Shown here in pieces: positions 52,237 to 60,081 of a stretch of 64,000 bases of DNA (its first letter is position 1; the number at the start of each line of letters is the position of its first letter). A program made the position numbers and the translations under genes. The stretch comes from Paracoccus aerodenitrificans. GTDB lineage: Bacteria; Pseudomonadota; Alphaproteobacteria; Rhodobacterales; Rhodobacteraceae. Location of the stretch: assembly GCF_027913215.1 (NCBI RefSeq), contig NZ_CP115784.1:1426001-1490000 (forward strand), read 5' to 3'. Below the pieces are notes generated by a model. The model made no database searches. It saw only the letters and a program-made list of their open reading frames with translations, and was not told the DNA's origin.

Positions 52237-52982
52237 CCCCCGATAGCTGCGCGGCGTTGCTGCGCGAACACGATCCCGACCGCTTCGCCAGTGTCGCCGC
52301 CGCGCGTCCTCGGGACCGGGCGCGGTTGGCGACGCTTTATGCGGCGAATCTGGATATCGCCCGGGCGGCAGTTGCCTCGGCTGAGCCCTTGATTTCAGAA
52401 ATGCGGCTGCAATTCTGGGCGGATCAGCTTTCGGCGATCTCACGCGGAGAGGCTCCCGCCACTCATGAAATTGCGACGCCGCTTGCCGAGGCATGGGGGG
52501 CGGAAATTTCGCCGCTATCTGGGCTGACAGAGGCCCGCCGCCGCGACACGAACCGTCAGCCATTTCAGGATGATGCCGATCTTTTCGCATATATTGATGC
52601 ATGCGACGGCACCGTGATGCGGCTTGCCTGCATCGCCTGCGGGGGCGCGGCAGATGACGATCTGATCCGGCATCAGGTCCTTGGATCGGGTCTGGCCCGG
52701 TGGCTGACGGCCTATCCGCGACTTCGCTCGCTGAATCTGGGGCTTTGGCCCGACGATCCCTCGCGGCTTGCAGCCCTTGCGCAGACCGGGCTGAGGGCGC
52801 TGGATATAGCCGCAAATTTCCGCCCGGAACCGGCGCGGGAACTGGCCCCTGCACTTTATGCGGGGGCGGCTGCGCGGGCAGCATTGACGGCGATCCGGGA
52901 TGGAAACCAGCCAAAGATCAGCGAATTCAAATCAAAACGTTCGCATCTTTCACTGGGTTTACTGGGCAGATGGCAGGGTTAG
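52233..52982 (+). CDS. Squalene/phytoene synthase-family protein (NDUFAF6-like)
   Basis: A 249-residue all-helical protein with family-like segments LQFWADQLSAISRG, LFAYIDACDGTVMRLA and ALRALDIAANF-type helices. The aspartate-rich DDxxD motifs of true prenyl-condensing enzymes are not evident, so it may be the NDUFAF6-like branch, which in mitochondria assists complex I assembly. It is translationally coupled to cimA (ATGA). Confidence 0.72.
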   Translation: MTPDSCAALLREHDPDRFASVAAARPRDRARLATLYAANLDIARAAVASAEPLISEMRLQFWADQLSAISRGEAPATHEIATPLAEAWGAEISPLSGLTEARRRDTNRQPFQDDADLFAYIDACDGTVMRLACIACGGAADDDLIRHQVLGSGLARWLTAYPRLRSLNLGLWPDDPSRLAALAQTGLRALDIAANFRPEPARELAPALYAGAAARAALTAIRDGNQPKISEFKSKRSHLSLGLLGRWQG

Positions 52983-53050
52983 GCTCTTGCGTTAAGACAA
53001 TCTTCATTCCTTGCTGACAGCTTCCAAACGGAGCTGGACAGGAGAGGTAT

Positions 53051-53095
53051 ATGAACGCTGCATCATGTCGTGCATTCGAAGGGCGCACAGCATGA
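53051..53095 (+). CDS. 14-residue leader frame before cheB
   Basis: A frame reading MNAASCRAFEGRTA is preceded by GGAGAGG, a stronger Shine-Dalgarno sequence than the one before cheB, and its TGA overlaps the cheB ATG (ATGA). This arrangement suits translational coupling of cheB. No function for the peptide is evident. Confidence 0.45.
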   Translation: MNAASCRAFEGRTA

Positions 53096-54141
53096 AACCC
53101 GTGCGTGTGCTGATCGTCGATGATTCTTCGACCATGCGGCACCTGATTGGTTTCAGGTTACGTTCGGACCCAAGAATTGAAATCGTCGGCGAAGCCTCAA
53201 ACGCAGAAGAGGCGCGAAGGGCGGTAAACACCCTCTCGCCCGACGTGCTGACGCTCGATGTCGAGATGCCGGGGAAATCGGGGCTGGAATTCCTGGCAGA
53301 ACTGATGCGGCTGAATCCGATGCCGGTCATCATGATATCCTCGGAAACCCAGAAAGGCAGCGCCGCAGCGGTCGAGGCGCTTTCGCGGGGCGCGGTGGAT
53401 TGTGTCGGCAAGCCGCGCAGCGGGGAGCTGAGCGATGCCTTCAAGGCTTTGCCCGCGCTTGTCGTCGCGGCATCGACCGCTAAGGTCCGTGGTGGTGCCG
53501 GTGCACCGACAGGACCGACCGCGTCTGCGTTGCGTAATTTCGTCTGGAATAACAAGATTATCCTGATTGGCTCCTCGACAGGCGGGGTAGATGCGCTGGA
53601 GACGATCATTTCGAACCTGCCTGAAAACTGTCCGCCGATCCTGATCACCCAGCATATGCCACCGGGCTTTCTGTCCAGTTTCGCGCAGCGTATGGATTCG
53701 CGCTATGCGCCCAAAATCGCAGTCGCCGAGGAAAACGCCCTGGTCGAGCAGGGCCTTGTCATGATCGCCCCCGGCGGTTCGCATCATCTGACAATTTCCA
53801 GCGGTACACGTACAAAGTGCAAGCTAGTCGAATCCCCCAAGGTTTGCGGCCATCGGCCATCCGTGGATATGCTGTTCAATTCCGCAATCCCCATCGCCGA
53901 ACGGATCGTCGCGACATTGCTTACCGGCATGGGCAATGACGGCGCTCACGGGATTTTGAGACTGCGAAAGGCCGGCGCACGGTGTTTTGCGCAGGACGAA
54001 GAAAGCTCGGTCGTCTGGGGAATGCCGCGTATTGCATGGATGAATGGCGGGGCCGAAAAGCTTGTTCCGCTGCGTGCGATGGCACCGGAATTGCTGGCGG
54101 CAACCGAACGCGGTGTCAGTGCTGTGCGTCGATCGGCATGA
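53092..54141 (+). CDS. cheB: CheB, chemoreceptor methylesterase/deamidase
   Basis: CheB removes methyl groups from chemoreceptors when phosphorylated. The receiver domain has the acidic pair DD in VLIVDDSSTMRHL and phosphoacceptor D56 (LTLDVEMPG). The C-terminal esterase has catalytic Ser in IGSSTGGVDAL, His in TQHMPPGF and Asp in GMGNDGAHG. The start at 53092 matches the family; 53065 is an in-frame alternative. It overlaps cheD by ATGA, but no other chemotaxis gene is nearby. Confidence 0.92.
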   Translation: MKPVRVLIVDDSSTMRHLIGFRLRSDPRIEIVGEASNAEEARRAVNTLSPDVLTLDVEMPGKSGLEFLAELMRLNPMPVIMISSETQKGSAAAVEALSRGAVDCVGKPRSGELSDAFKALPALVVAASTAKVRGGAGAPTGPTASALRNFVWNNKIILIGSSTGGVDALETIISNLPENCPPILITQHMPPGFLSSFAQRMDSRYAPKIAVAEENALVEQGLVMIAPGGSHHLTISSGTRTKCKLVESPKVCGHRPSVDMLFNSAIPIAERIVATLLTGMGNDGAHGILRLRKAGARCFAQDEESSVVWGMPRIAWMNGGAEKLVPLRAMAPELLAATERGVSAVRRSA

Positions 54142-54662
54142 GCAGTCAGCGCCGTCACGTGATTCAAGGGGAGTTTCTGGTGTCCCGCGCCGAACCTGGC
54201 TGTTCCATGACCACAGTGCTCGGCTCTTGTATCTCGGTATGCATGTTCGATCCCCGCACACAAACCGGAGGCATGAATCACTTCCTTCTGGCCAGCGGCT
54301 CGATCTCGGGTCAGCGTTCGGCCAGTTACGGCGTGAACGCGATGGAGCTTCTGATCAACGGACTACTGAAGCTTGGCGCCGAAAGAGGCAGGCTCCGGGC
54401 GCGGGTCTATGGCGGTGCGCGGATGATGTCTGGTCTGGGCGATGTCGGGATAAAGAATGCTGAATTCGCAATCGATTTTCTGAAATCGGAATCCATCAGG
54501 GTGCTTGGCAGTTCGACGGGCGGCACCCAGGCACGGCGGATAACTCTGTGGCCGGCCAGTGGCCTTGTAAAGGAATTATTCGTCGGTAGAAACTTGGTCG
54601 AAACGCCGCCCAGTGCCGCTGAAACCGCAAGCTCAGATACAGGCGGGCTGGAACTGTTTTAA
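54138..54662 (+). CDS. cheD: CheD, chemoreceptor glutamine deamidase
   Basis: CheD converts specific receptor glutamines to glutamate. The 174-residue protein has the catalytic cysteine at residue 31 (GSCISVCMFDP) and histidine at residue 48 (GGMNHFLL), with the later YGGARM segment. The ATG at 54138 overlaps the cheB stop. The pair suggests control of chemoreceptors encoded elsewhere. Confidence 0.92.
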   Translation: MSSQRRHVIQGEFLVSRAEPGCSMTTVLGSCISVCMFDPRTQTGGMNHFLLASGSISGQRSASYGVNAMELLINGLLKLGAERGRLRARVYGGARMMSGLGDVGIKNAEFAIDFLKSESIRVLGSSTGGTQARRITLWPASGLVKELFVGRNLVETPPSAAETASSDTGGLELF

Positions 54663-54720
54663 CGCATTGCCCTCCGTTTCCGGTTCGACAACAGACCTTG
54701 TGCCAACGTTCAAAAAGCAG

Positions 54721-54822
54721 ATGACGCGACGCATTCCGTCACTGGCATTGATGCTGATTGCGGCAGGGGCCATAAACTTGGCCGGGTCGAATCGCTGCGA
54801 GCACAGGAAGGCGTCCATATGA
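54721..54822 (+). CDS. Possible 33-residue peptide overlapping ribB start
   Basis: A frame starts MTRRIPSLALMLIAAGAINL, with a short basic N-terminus and hydrophobic stretch like a small membrane peptide, and its stop overlaps the ribB ATG (ATGA). The ribosome site is weak. It could be a coupling leader or a chance frame. Confidence 0.3.
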   Translation: MTRRIPSLALMLIAAGAINLAGSNRCEHRKASI

Positions 54823-55937
54823 AATATGAAAATCCCGGACCTGTCGAACGGGACTGGTCGGATGCCATCTCTGGTATCGAGGAAATAATCGAGGATGCGC
54901 GGAACGGCCGCATGTTCATCCTCGTCGACCATGAAGATCGCGAAAATGAAGGCGATCTGGTCATTCCCGCGCAGATGGCGACTCCCGATGCGATCAATTT
55001 CATGGCGACGCATGGGCGGGGACTGATCTGCCTTGCCCTGCCGGGCGAGCGGATCGATGCGCTTGGCCTGCCGCTCATGTCGCCGCGCAATTCCAGCCGC
55101 CACGAAACCGCCTTTACCATGTCGATAGAGGCACGAGAGGGCGTGACAACCGGCATTTCCGCCCATGATCGCGCCCGGACCGTCGCCGTTGCCATTGATC
55201 CCACGCGCGGCGCTGCGGATATCGCCTCGCCCGGCCATGTTTTTCCGCTGCGTGCCCGCAATGGCGGGGTGCTGGTCAGGGCGGGCCATACCGAAGCTGC
55301 GGTGGATGTCGCGAGGCTTGCCGGGCTGAATGCCTCGGGTGTGATCTGCGAGATCATGAATGAGGATGGCAGCATGGCGCGTCTGCCCGATCTGGTGGCG
55401 TTCGCGCAGCGGCACGGGCTGAAGATCGGGACGATCAGCGACCTGATATCCTATCGTCGGCGACACGATAATCTGATTGCCGAACGTGCGCAGCGCAAGG
55501 TGCATTCGGTTCATGGCGGCGACTGGATGATGCGGATCTTTGCGGATGAAACCCAGGGGGCCGAACATATCGTCATGTCGAAGGGAGATCTTGCTGCGCC
55601 GGGGCCGGTCATGGTGCGGATGCATGCGCTTGATCCGATGCATGACATTCTGGGCATCGAACGCGACCGGGCGGGAAATCTGCCCGCGGCAATGCGGATG
55701 ATCGCGGATGAGGGCAGGGGGGTCGTCGTGCTGATCCGCGATCTGTCGAACAACCTGCCGCTGGACGGTGAGGCAAGCCCTCATACGCTGCGCCAATACG
55801 GTCTGGGTGCGCAGATCCTGTCCGCGCTCGGCCTGAAAGATCTGGTGCTGCTGACCAACTCGGCACCGCTGAAAGTGGTCGGGCTGGACGCTTACGGGCT
55901 GTCTATCGCCGAAACCCGCCCGATCCCGGAGGAATAA
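54819..55937 (+). CDS. ribB: RibB, 3,4-dihydroxy-2-butanone-4-phosphate synthase with degenerate RibA-like domain
   Basis: The N-terminal 200 residues form a RibB domain (LVDHEDRENEGDLV, HGRGLICLAL, SRHETAFTMSI, GHVFPLRA) that makes the four-carbon riboflavin precursor from ribulose 5-phosphate. The C-terminal half aligns with GTP cyclohydrolase II but lacks the three zinc cysteines (the segment around VMVRMHALDPMHDILG has none), so it is probably not catalytic. A separate RibA would be needed elsewhere. It is followed by ribH 3 bp later. Confidence 0.9.
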   Translation: MKYENPGPVERDWSDAISGIEEIIEDARNGRMFILVDHEDRENEGDLVIPAQMATPDAINFMATHGRGLICLALPGERIDALGLPLMSPRNSSRHETAFTMSIEAREGVTTGISAHDRARTVAVAIDPTRGAADIASPGHVFPLRARNGGVLVRAGHTEAAVDVARLAGLNASGVICEIMNEDGSMARLPDLVAFAQRHGLKIGTISDLISYRRRHDNLIAERAQRKVHSVHGGDWMMRIFADETQGAEHIVMSKGDLAAPGPVMVRMHALDPMHDILGIERDRAGNLPAAMRMIADEGRGVVVLIRDLSNNLPLDGEASPHTLRQYGLGAQILSALGLKDLVLLTNSAPLKVVGLDAYGLSIAETRPIPEE

Positions 55938-55940
55938 AAC

Positions 55941-56492
55941 ATGGCCGGAGCCTCTCATTTCGAATTGCCTTTGCCGTCATTCGATACGGCGCCGCGCCTG
56001 CTGCTGGTTGTGGCACCCTATTATCGCGAAATCGCGGATGGTCTGATCGCCGGTGCCCGGGGCGTGGCCGAACAGGCTAGTGCGGTTATCGATCAGGTCG
56101 ACGTGCCCGGAGCGCTGGAGATTCCCTCCGCCATCGCTCTGGCCGCGCGGGCGCAGCGTTTCGACGGATTCGTCGCGCTTGGCTGCGTGATCCGGGGCGA
56201 GACGACGCATTACGATACGGTATGTAATGACAGTTCGCGCGGCCTGACTTTGCTGGGTTTGCAGGGCGTGGCGATCGGCAACGGTATCCTGACCGTGGAA
56301 AACATGGCGCAGGCCAGTGTCCGCGCGGATCCTCAGGGGCAGAACAAGGGGGGCGGCGCGGCAGCTGCGGCCTTGCATCTTGTTGCATTGTCGCGCAAAT
56401 ACGCGCCAATCCGCCGGAACTCGGGAACAGATCCCGAGGATCGCGATCCGATCAGGCTGGCGGGCCGACTTGAGGGACCGACCGGCGCATGA
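55941..56492 (+). CDS. ribH: RibH, 6,7-dimethyl-8-ribityllumazine synthase
   Basis: RibH condenses the RibB product with a pyrimidinedione. The 183-residue protein has VPGALEIPSAIALAAR, FVALGCVIRGETTHYD and GNGILTVENMAQA. It overlaps nusB by ATGA, continuing the ribB-ribH-nusB order common in proteobacteria. Confidence 0.94.
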   Translation: MAGASHFELPLPSFDTAPRLLLVVAPYYREIADGLIAGARGVAEQASAVIDQVDVPGALEIPSAIALAARAQRFDGFVALGCVIRGETTHYDTVCNDSSRGLTLLGLQGVAIGNGILTVENMAQASVRADPQGQNKGGGAAAAALHLVALSRKYAPIRRNSGTDPEDRDPIRLAGRLEGPTGA

Positions 56493-56980
56493 GCCAGAAA
56501 AGACAGGATGAACGTCGGCAGCGCAGTACCGCTGCCCGGCTATATGCCGTGCAGGCGCTGTTTCAGATGGAGGCGGCAGAACAATCTGCGGACCGCGTCA
56601 GGCGCGAATTTGAAGACTGGCGGATCGGTGCGGATATTGACGGCGAGGCATCGCCAGAGGCGGATGAGGCATTATTTGCCCGCATTCTCGACGATGCGGT
56701 GACGTGGCAGGGTCGGATCGACCAGATGACCGACCGTGCGCTTGTCGCCCGCTGGCCCATCGACCGGATCGACCCGGTTCTGCGTGCCCTGTTCCGCGCT
56801 GCCGGGGCGGAGTTTGTCGCAGCGAAAGCGCCTCCGCGTGTGGTTATCAGCGAATATGTCGGGATCACGGGGGCGTTCTTCACCGAAGGACGTGAGATGA
56901 AATTCGTGAACGCCGTCCTCGATCACATGGCGCGGGACGCAGCACCCGAATCCTTTGGCGGGGACGGAGCGACCTCCTGA
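56489..56980 (+). CDS. nusB: NusB, transcription antitermination factor
   Basis: NusB binds boxA RNA with NusE for rRNA antitermination. The 163-residue all-helical protein has ARLYAVQALFQME at the start, the WPIDRIDPVLRALFRAA helix and the late KFVNAVLDHMARD. Start overlaps ribH. Confidence 0.94.
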   Translation: MSQKRQDERRQRSTAARLYAVQALFQMEAAEQSADRVRREFEDWRIGADIDGEASPEADEALFARILDDAVTWQGRIDQMTDRALVARWPIDRIDPVLRALFRAAGAEFVAAKAPPRVVISEYVGITGAFFTEGREMKFVNAVLDHMARDAAPESFGGDGATS

Positions 56981-57056
56981 GGCGAAGCTGCGTCGATCTG
57001 TACGCTTCCATCCCTAGCGATCCTTGCTAGACTGCCGGAAGCAACGGAGAGATCTC

Positions 57057-57395
57057 ATGCCCCGGCTGGTACGGCTCTATCTGGTGAATATCTTTTTCGG
57101 CTTCGTGCTGGCGGTAATTTTCACTGCCGCGCTGATTGGTCTGAACGTCGCCAACCTTCGGCATCTGGTCATGTCCGTCAGCTCGGGTTGGGTTGCCGTG
57201 GTCATGCTGGTCTTATTTCACAGCATTCTGTTTGCAGGCGTTCAGTTCGCAATTGCCGTCATGCGAATGGCAGAAAAACCCGGCGGTCCCGGTTCAGGCC
57301 GCAGACAGCCTGTTATGCGAAATCCGATCCGGGTTCCGGTCCGTGCGGGCGTGAGTCGCGCCCGCATCGACCCCGGCACGGCACATAATCCTTAA
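57057..57395 (+). CDS. Small membrane protein, unknown function
   Basis: A 112-residue protein with two membrane segments (LVNIFFGFVLAVIFTAALIG and WVAVVMLVLFHSILFAGVQF) and a basic C-terminal tail. GGAGAG precedes the ATG at 57057. No named family recognised; it looks conserved in style with GC-rich third positions. Confidence 0.75.
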   Translation: MPRLVRLYLVNIFFGFVLAVIFTAALIGLNVANLRHLVMSVSSGWVAVVMLVLFHSILFAGVQFAIAVMRMAEKPGGPGSGRRQPVMRNPIRVPVRAGVSRARIDPGTAHNP

Positions 57396-57757
57396 GGTAA
57401 TGACAGAGAGCTCGGGGGAATAACCCGGGCCTTTGTTGCAATCGGGCAACGTGGTTCTTCACGAATCCGGCGGTTTCGTAACAAAAATGAAACGGCGAAA
57501 ACACCGGCGTGAACAGAACGTGATCAGAAAAATTTGTCCAGTTTCCTCCGAACCTGTCGAAATGGCTAGGTTTTAAAAGTTAAACCTATCGTGAGAGCAG
57601 AAAGCAGGTTCCGGTTCCATCGCAGTTCGTAACATTTTTGCGACCGGATTTCTGTTCCTCCCATGCTGGAAACCGGATCATCAGAGGAATAGTTCATCCC
57701 TCGGAAATGACGCGAACAAGAGAATGTCGCTTCATAACTTTAATGAGGATAGAAACC
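57396..57757. other. Intergenic region upstream of the DUF481 gene
   Basis: No gene is seen. There is a weak hairpin GCTCGGG/CCCGGGC (57410-57430) followed by CTTTG that may end the preceding gene, and a dyad TAGGTTT-N8-AAACCTA (57567-57588) that may be an operator or promoter element for the outer-membrane protein. The rest appears to be a long 5' leader. Confidence 0.55.
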
Positions 57758-58684
57758 ATGAAAGCAGTTGCTCTTCTTGCTGGCGCTACCGCTATCGCGA
57801 CCGTCTTTTCGGTCCCGGCTTTCGCGCAAACCGAATTCGCCACCGGCGGCAATGTCACCGGAGTTTCCGACGTAGAAGACCGTCTGGACGACATCGAAGA
57901 GGATGTTCAGGACGATTTCGACCGTGCCGGCGACGCTGACCGTTTCGGTCCGCAGGACCGTCGTCAGGGCCTGTTCGGTGGCATCTCGCTGACCTATTCC
58001 GGCTCGAACGGTAACGATGAGAGCCAGGATTTCGGCATGGCTGGCCGCATGTCCTATAACCAGGGTCCGTTCGCACAGTCGGTCGGTCTGGGCATCGAGT
58101 TCGGTGAAGACACCGATGGTGACAAGGATCAGGAAGAAGTCTACGCGATCTATGACGCGCAGTACTACTTCAACGACAAATTCTATGCATTCGCTCTGGG
58201 CCGTATCAACCAGGACGGCATGGTTCAGGAAGACCTCGACAGCTGGTATGACGGCGAGCTGGATCAGGAAGATTTCGACGATCTGGAAGGCCGCAACAAG
58301 CGTGATGCGTTCCTGGGCTTCGGTCCCGGTTACCGCATCATCAACAACCCGGACACCACCTGGCGTGTTCAGGCCGGTGTTGGTATCCGCTACACCCAGA
58401 GCGTTGACTTTGATGAAGAAGACAACCTGCGCTCGGACACCGAGACCGGTTACATCGCGTCTTCGCGTTTCTACCACCGCTTCAACGACATGATCTTCGT
58501 GACCAACGACACCGACTATATCTCGTCGGATACCGCTGGCGACGAAATCACCAACGAATTCGGTGTGAACTTCCGTATGTCGGAGCAGCTCGCGACCCGC
58601 GTATCGCTGTCGACCGAATATCAGGAAAACCGCGAGATCCGCACGGACAACACCCTGGGTGTCTCGCTGGTGTACGGCTTCTGA
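57758..58684 (+). CDS. DUF481 outer-membrane beta-barrel protein
   Basis: A 308-residue protein with signal peptide (MKAVALLAGATAIATVFSVP, cut near AFA), alternating beta strands (GLFGGISLTYSGSNG, DAQYYFNDKFYAFALG) and the C-terminal phenylalanine (LGVSLVYGF) typical of barrels inserted by BamA. It is strongly acidic and shows highly biased codon use, suggesting abundant expression. GAGGAT precedes the ATG at 57758. DUF481 members include YdiY-type salt-induced proteins. Confidence 0.85.
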   Translation: MKAVALLAGATAIATVFSVPAFAQTEFATGGNVTGVSDVEDRLDDIEEDVQDDFDRAGDADRFGPQDRRQGLFGGISLTYSGSNGNDESQDFGMAGRMSYNQGPFAQSVGLGIEFGEDTDGDKDQEEVYAIYDAQYYFNDKFYAFALGRINQDGMVQEDLDSWYDGELDQEDFDDLEGRNKRDAFLGFGPGYRIINNPDTTWRVQAGVGIRYTQSVDFDEEDNLRSDTETGYIASSRFYHRFNDMIFVTNDTDYISSDTAGDEITNEFGVNFRMSEQLATRVSLSTEYQENREIRTDNTLGVSLVYGF

Positions 58685-58715
58685 TCCTTTTCCCTCGGAT
58701 CGAAGTCTCTCGGGA

Positions 58716-58739
58716 GGGCGGTCTCCGGACCGCCCTTTT
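58716..58739 (+). terminator. Rho-independent terminator of the DUF481 gene
   Basis: GGGCGGTC (58716-58723), loop TCCG, GACCGCCC (58728-58735), then TTTT. A canonical hairpin and U tract 30 bp after the stop. Confidence 0.93.
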
Positions 58740-58774
58740 CCATTGCGGCCTGCATGTTTGACGGGTTGAAAACG

Positions 58775-58912
58775 AAAAGCCGCCCCCGAGGGGACGGCTT
58801 CAGGTGGCAGGAACCGCAGCGACCGTGGGTGCACAGGTTTTCCCGAAAGCCTGGAGTACCAGGTGGGCGCCGGGTAACAAGGCCAGGGCCATGACAGAGC
58901 CAGCTCCCCTCG
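58775..58912 (-). ncRNA. ssrS: Structured RNA, probable 6S RNA
   Basis: On the minus strand a consensus -10 (TATAAT) is followed by CGAGGGGA at the likely 5' end (58912-58905), which can pair with UCCCCUCG near the 3' end (58794-58787) as a long-range closing stem. A terminator follows (GCCGUCCCC/GGGGGCGGC then UUUUCGUUUU). The interior is GC-rich and base-paired in parts, with no open frame. The overall plan (closing stem, large bulge, terminal stem, about 140 nt) is that of alphaproteobacterial 6S RNA, which sequesters RNA polymerase. Identity is inferred from pattern and recall, not a covariance search. Confidence 0.6.
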
Positions 58913-58916
58913 AGAA

Positions 58917-58922
58917 ATTATA
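58917..58922 (-). promoter_or_regulatory. Consensus -10 box of the structured RNA
   Basis: TATAAT on the minus strand, about 5-7 bp before the inferred RNA 5' end. No clear -35 (TTGACA-like) is seen 17 bp upstream. Confidence 0.6.
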
Positions 58923-59037
58923 GGCCAGTGGAAAAAATGGCCCGCACGCGAAGAGCAGAAACCCGCCGGAGACGACAGATAAGCGCCGGTTCGGGCTGTT
59001 TCAAGGGGCAGGGAGTCCGGGGCAGGGGTTGAATTAT

Positions 59038-59052
59038 GTTTATGATTTGTTC
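59038..59052 (+). promoter_or_regulatory. Probable LexA (SOS) box upstream of mmcB
   Basis: GTTT-N7-GTTC differs at one base from the alphaproteobacterial LexA site GTTC-N7-GTTC. It ends 11 bp before the mmcB start. MmcB is a known SOS-regulated repair gene in Caulobacter, which supports it. Confidence 0.7.
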
Positions 59053-59063
59053 ATGGTGAGCGC

Positions 59064-59525
59064 ATGGCGCAGCAGCACCCTGACCCGCACCTTCCCGGCC
59101 AGCCCGGTTTCCGGCTTGCCCGTGGCGTGTCGCGCATGCTCCGCAGTCTCGATCATGCTGTGCTGTATGAATTCGTGCCGATGCGCGGCTTGCGTGTCGA
59201 TGTGATCTCGATCGCTCCCGGAGGAGAGATCTGGATCACCGAATGCAAAAGCTGCCGCGCCGATTTTCTGGGTGATCGGAAATGGCAGTCCTATCTGGAA
59301 TGGAGCGACCGTTTCTTCTGGGCGGTCGATTGCGATTTCCCTGGGGATCTGCTGCCAGAGGAAACCGGATTGATCCGCGCGGATGCCTTTGGTGCCGAAA
59401 TCCTAAGGAACGCGCCGCTGACCAAAATGGCAACTGCCCGCCGGACGCGTCTGACGCGTGACATCGCGCGTATCGCCTCGCTGCGGCTTCAAGCGCTGAC
59501 CGATCCGGAAGCGGCAGCAATTTAG
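59064..59525 (+). CDS. mmcB: MmcB-family DNA repair protein
   Basis: MmcB helps cells survive DNA crosslinking and is LexA-controlled in Caulobacter. The 153-residue protein has a nuclease-like core (RVDVISIAPGGEIWITECKSC with D and E-x-K, then DFLGDRKWQSYLEWSDRFFWAVD). The predicted SOS box lies directly upstream. Confidence 0.88.
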   Translation: MAQQHPDPHLPGQPGFRLARGVSRMLRSLDHAVLYEFVPMRGLRVDVISIAPGGEIWITECKSCRADFLGDRKWQSYLEWSDRFFWAVDCDFPGDLLPEETGLIRADAFGAEILRNAPLTKMATARRTRLTRDIARIASLRLQALTDPEAAAI

Positions 59526-59529
59526 CGTT

Positions 59530-59748
59530 TCAGCGGCGGGGCTTTCCCTTTCCCGGGCGCGCATTTCCGGTCTGGCGGGCGACCTCTGCCGCGGCAAGAA
59601 GTTCTTCCGCGATCTCGGCAGCTTCTTCCGGATCGAAATCGAGCGGCAGGTCGATACCGTCGCCCTCAAGATAGATCCGCACCATGCCCTGATCGGTCGG
59701 GCCGATCTGAAGGTTCGCGGCAATATCGCTCTGACTGTTGATGCTCAT
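59530..59748 (-). CDS. DUF6324 small protein
   Basis: A 72-residue protein beginning MSINSQSDIAANLQIGPTDQ, with LEGDGIDLPLDFDPEEAAEI and a basic tail. I recall this as a Rhodobacterales-specific family of unknown function. The ATG at 59748 fits that N-terminus. It is convergent with mmcB, with stops 5 bp apart. Confidence 0.8.
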   Translation of the reverse strand: MSINSQSDIAANLQIGPTDQGMVRIYLEGDGIDLPLDFDPEEAAEIAEELLAAAEVARQTGNARPGKGKPRR

Positions 59749-59844
59749 ATCTGTATCCTTTTTCTTCGTCCTATCCCGCCTGTGAAATTGCGGCAAGTCT
59801 GGCCTTGCATCCTGCCGCGCCTGACGCTAAACGACGCAAACCGT

Positions 59845-59921
59845 GCCGCCTTAGCTCAGTTGGTTAGAGCGCTGGATTGTGGATCCAGAGGTCCCCCGTT
59901 CAAGCCGGGGAGGCGGTACCA
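59845..59921 (+). tRNA. tRNA-His (GUG) without G-1:C73
   Basis: A 77-nt cloverleaf with anticodon stem CTGGA/TCCAG and loop TTGTGGA giving GUG. The acceptor is GCCGCCT paired to AGGCGGT, the discriminator is A73 and CCA is encoded. The base before G1 is T, so no G-1 is encoded. Loss of G-1 and A73 is known for a group of alphaproteobacteria including this order. Confidence 0.95.
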
Positions 59922-60081
59922 CTCTTTTCTGCCGAATATGTCCCGCCGTCAGCGCAAGCCTTATCCGCTGCGTCAGGCTGAAAATTTTTGGAATCTTGCG
60001 ATATATCAATTCATCGGGCGGAACGTCGGGACCTCCGGCTGCGTTTGCTTGCAGAACTTGCTGATTGCAAAGGAGAGCATA

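Noticed and set aside
54663..54818. FMN riboswitch upstream of ribB
   Set aside because: None of the conserved RFN-element stretches are present.
58775..58912. Bacterial SRP (4.5S) RNA or RNase P RNA
   Set aside because: The conserved GGAAG-type SRP tip and RNase P core motifs are not seen; the closing-stem layout fits 6S better.
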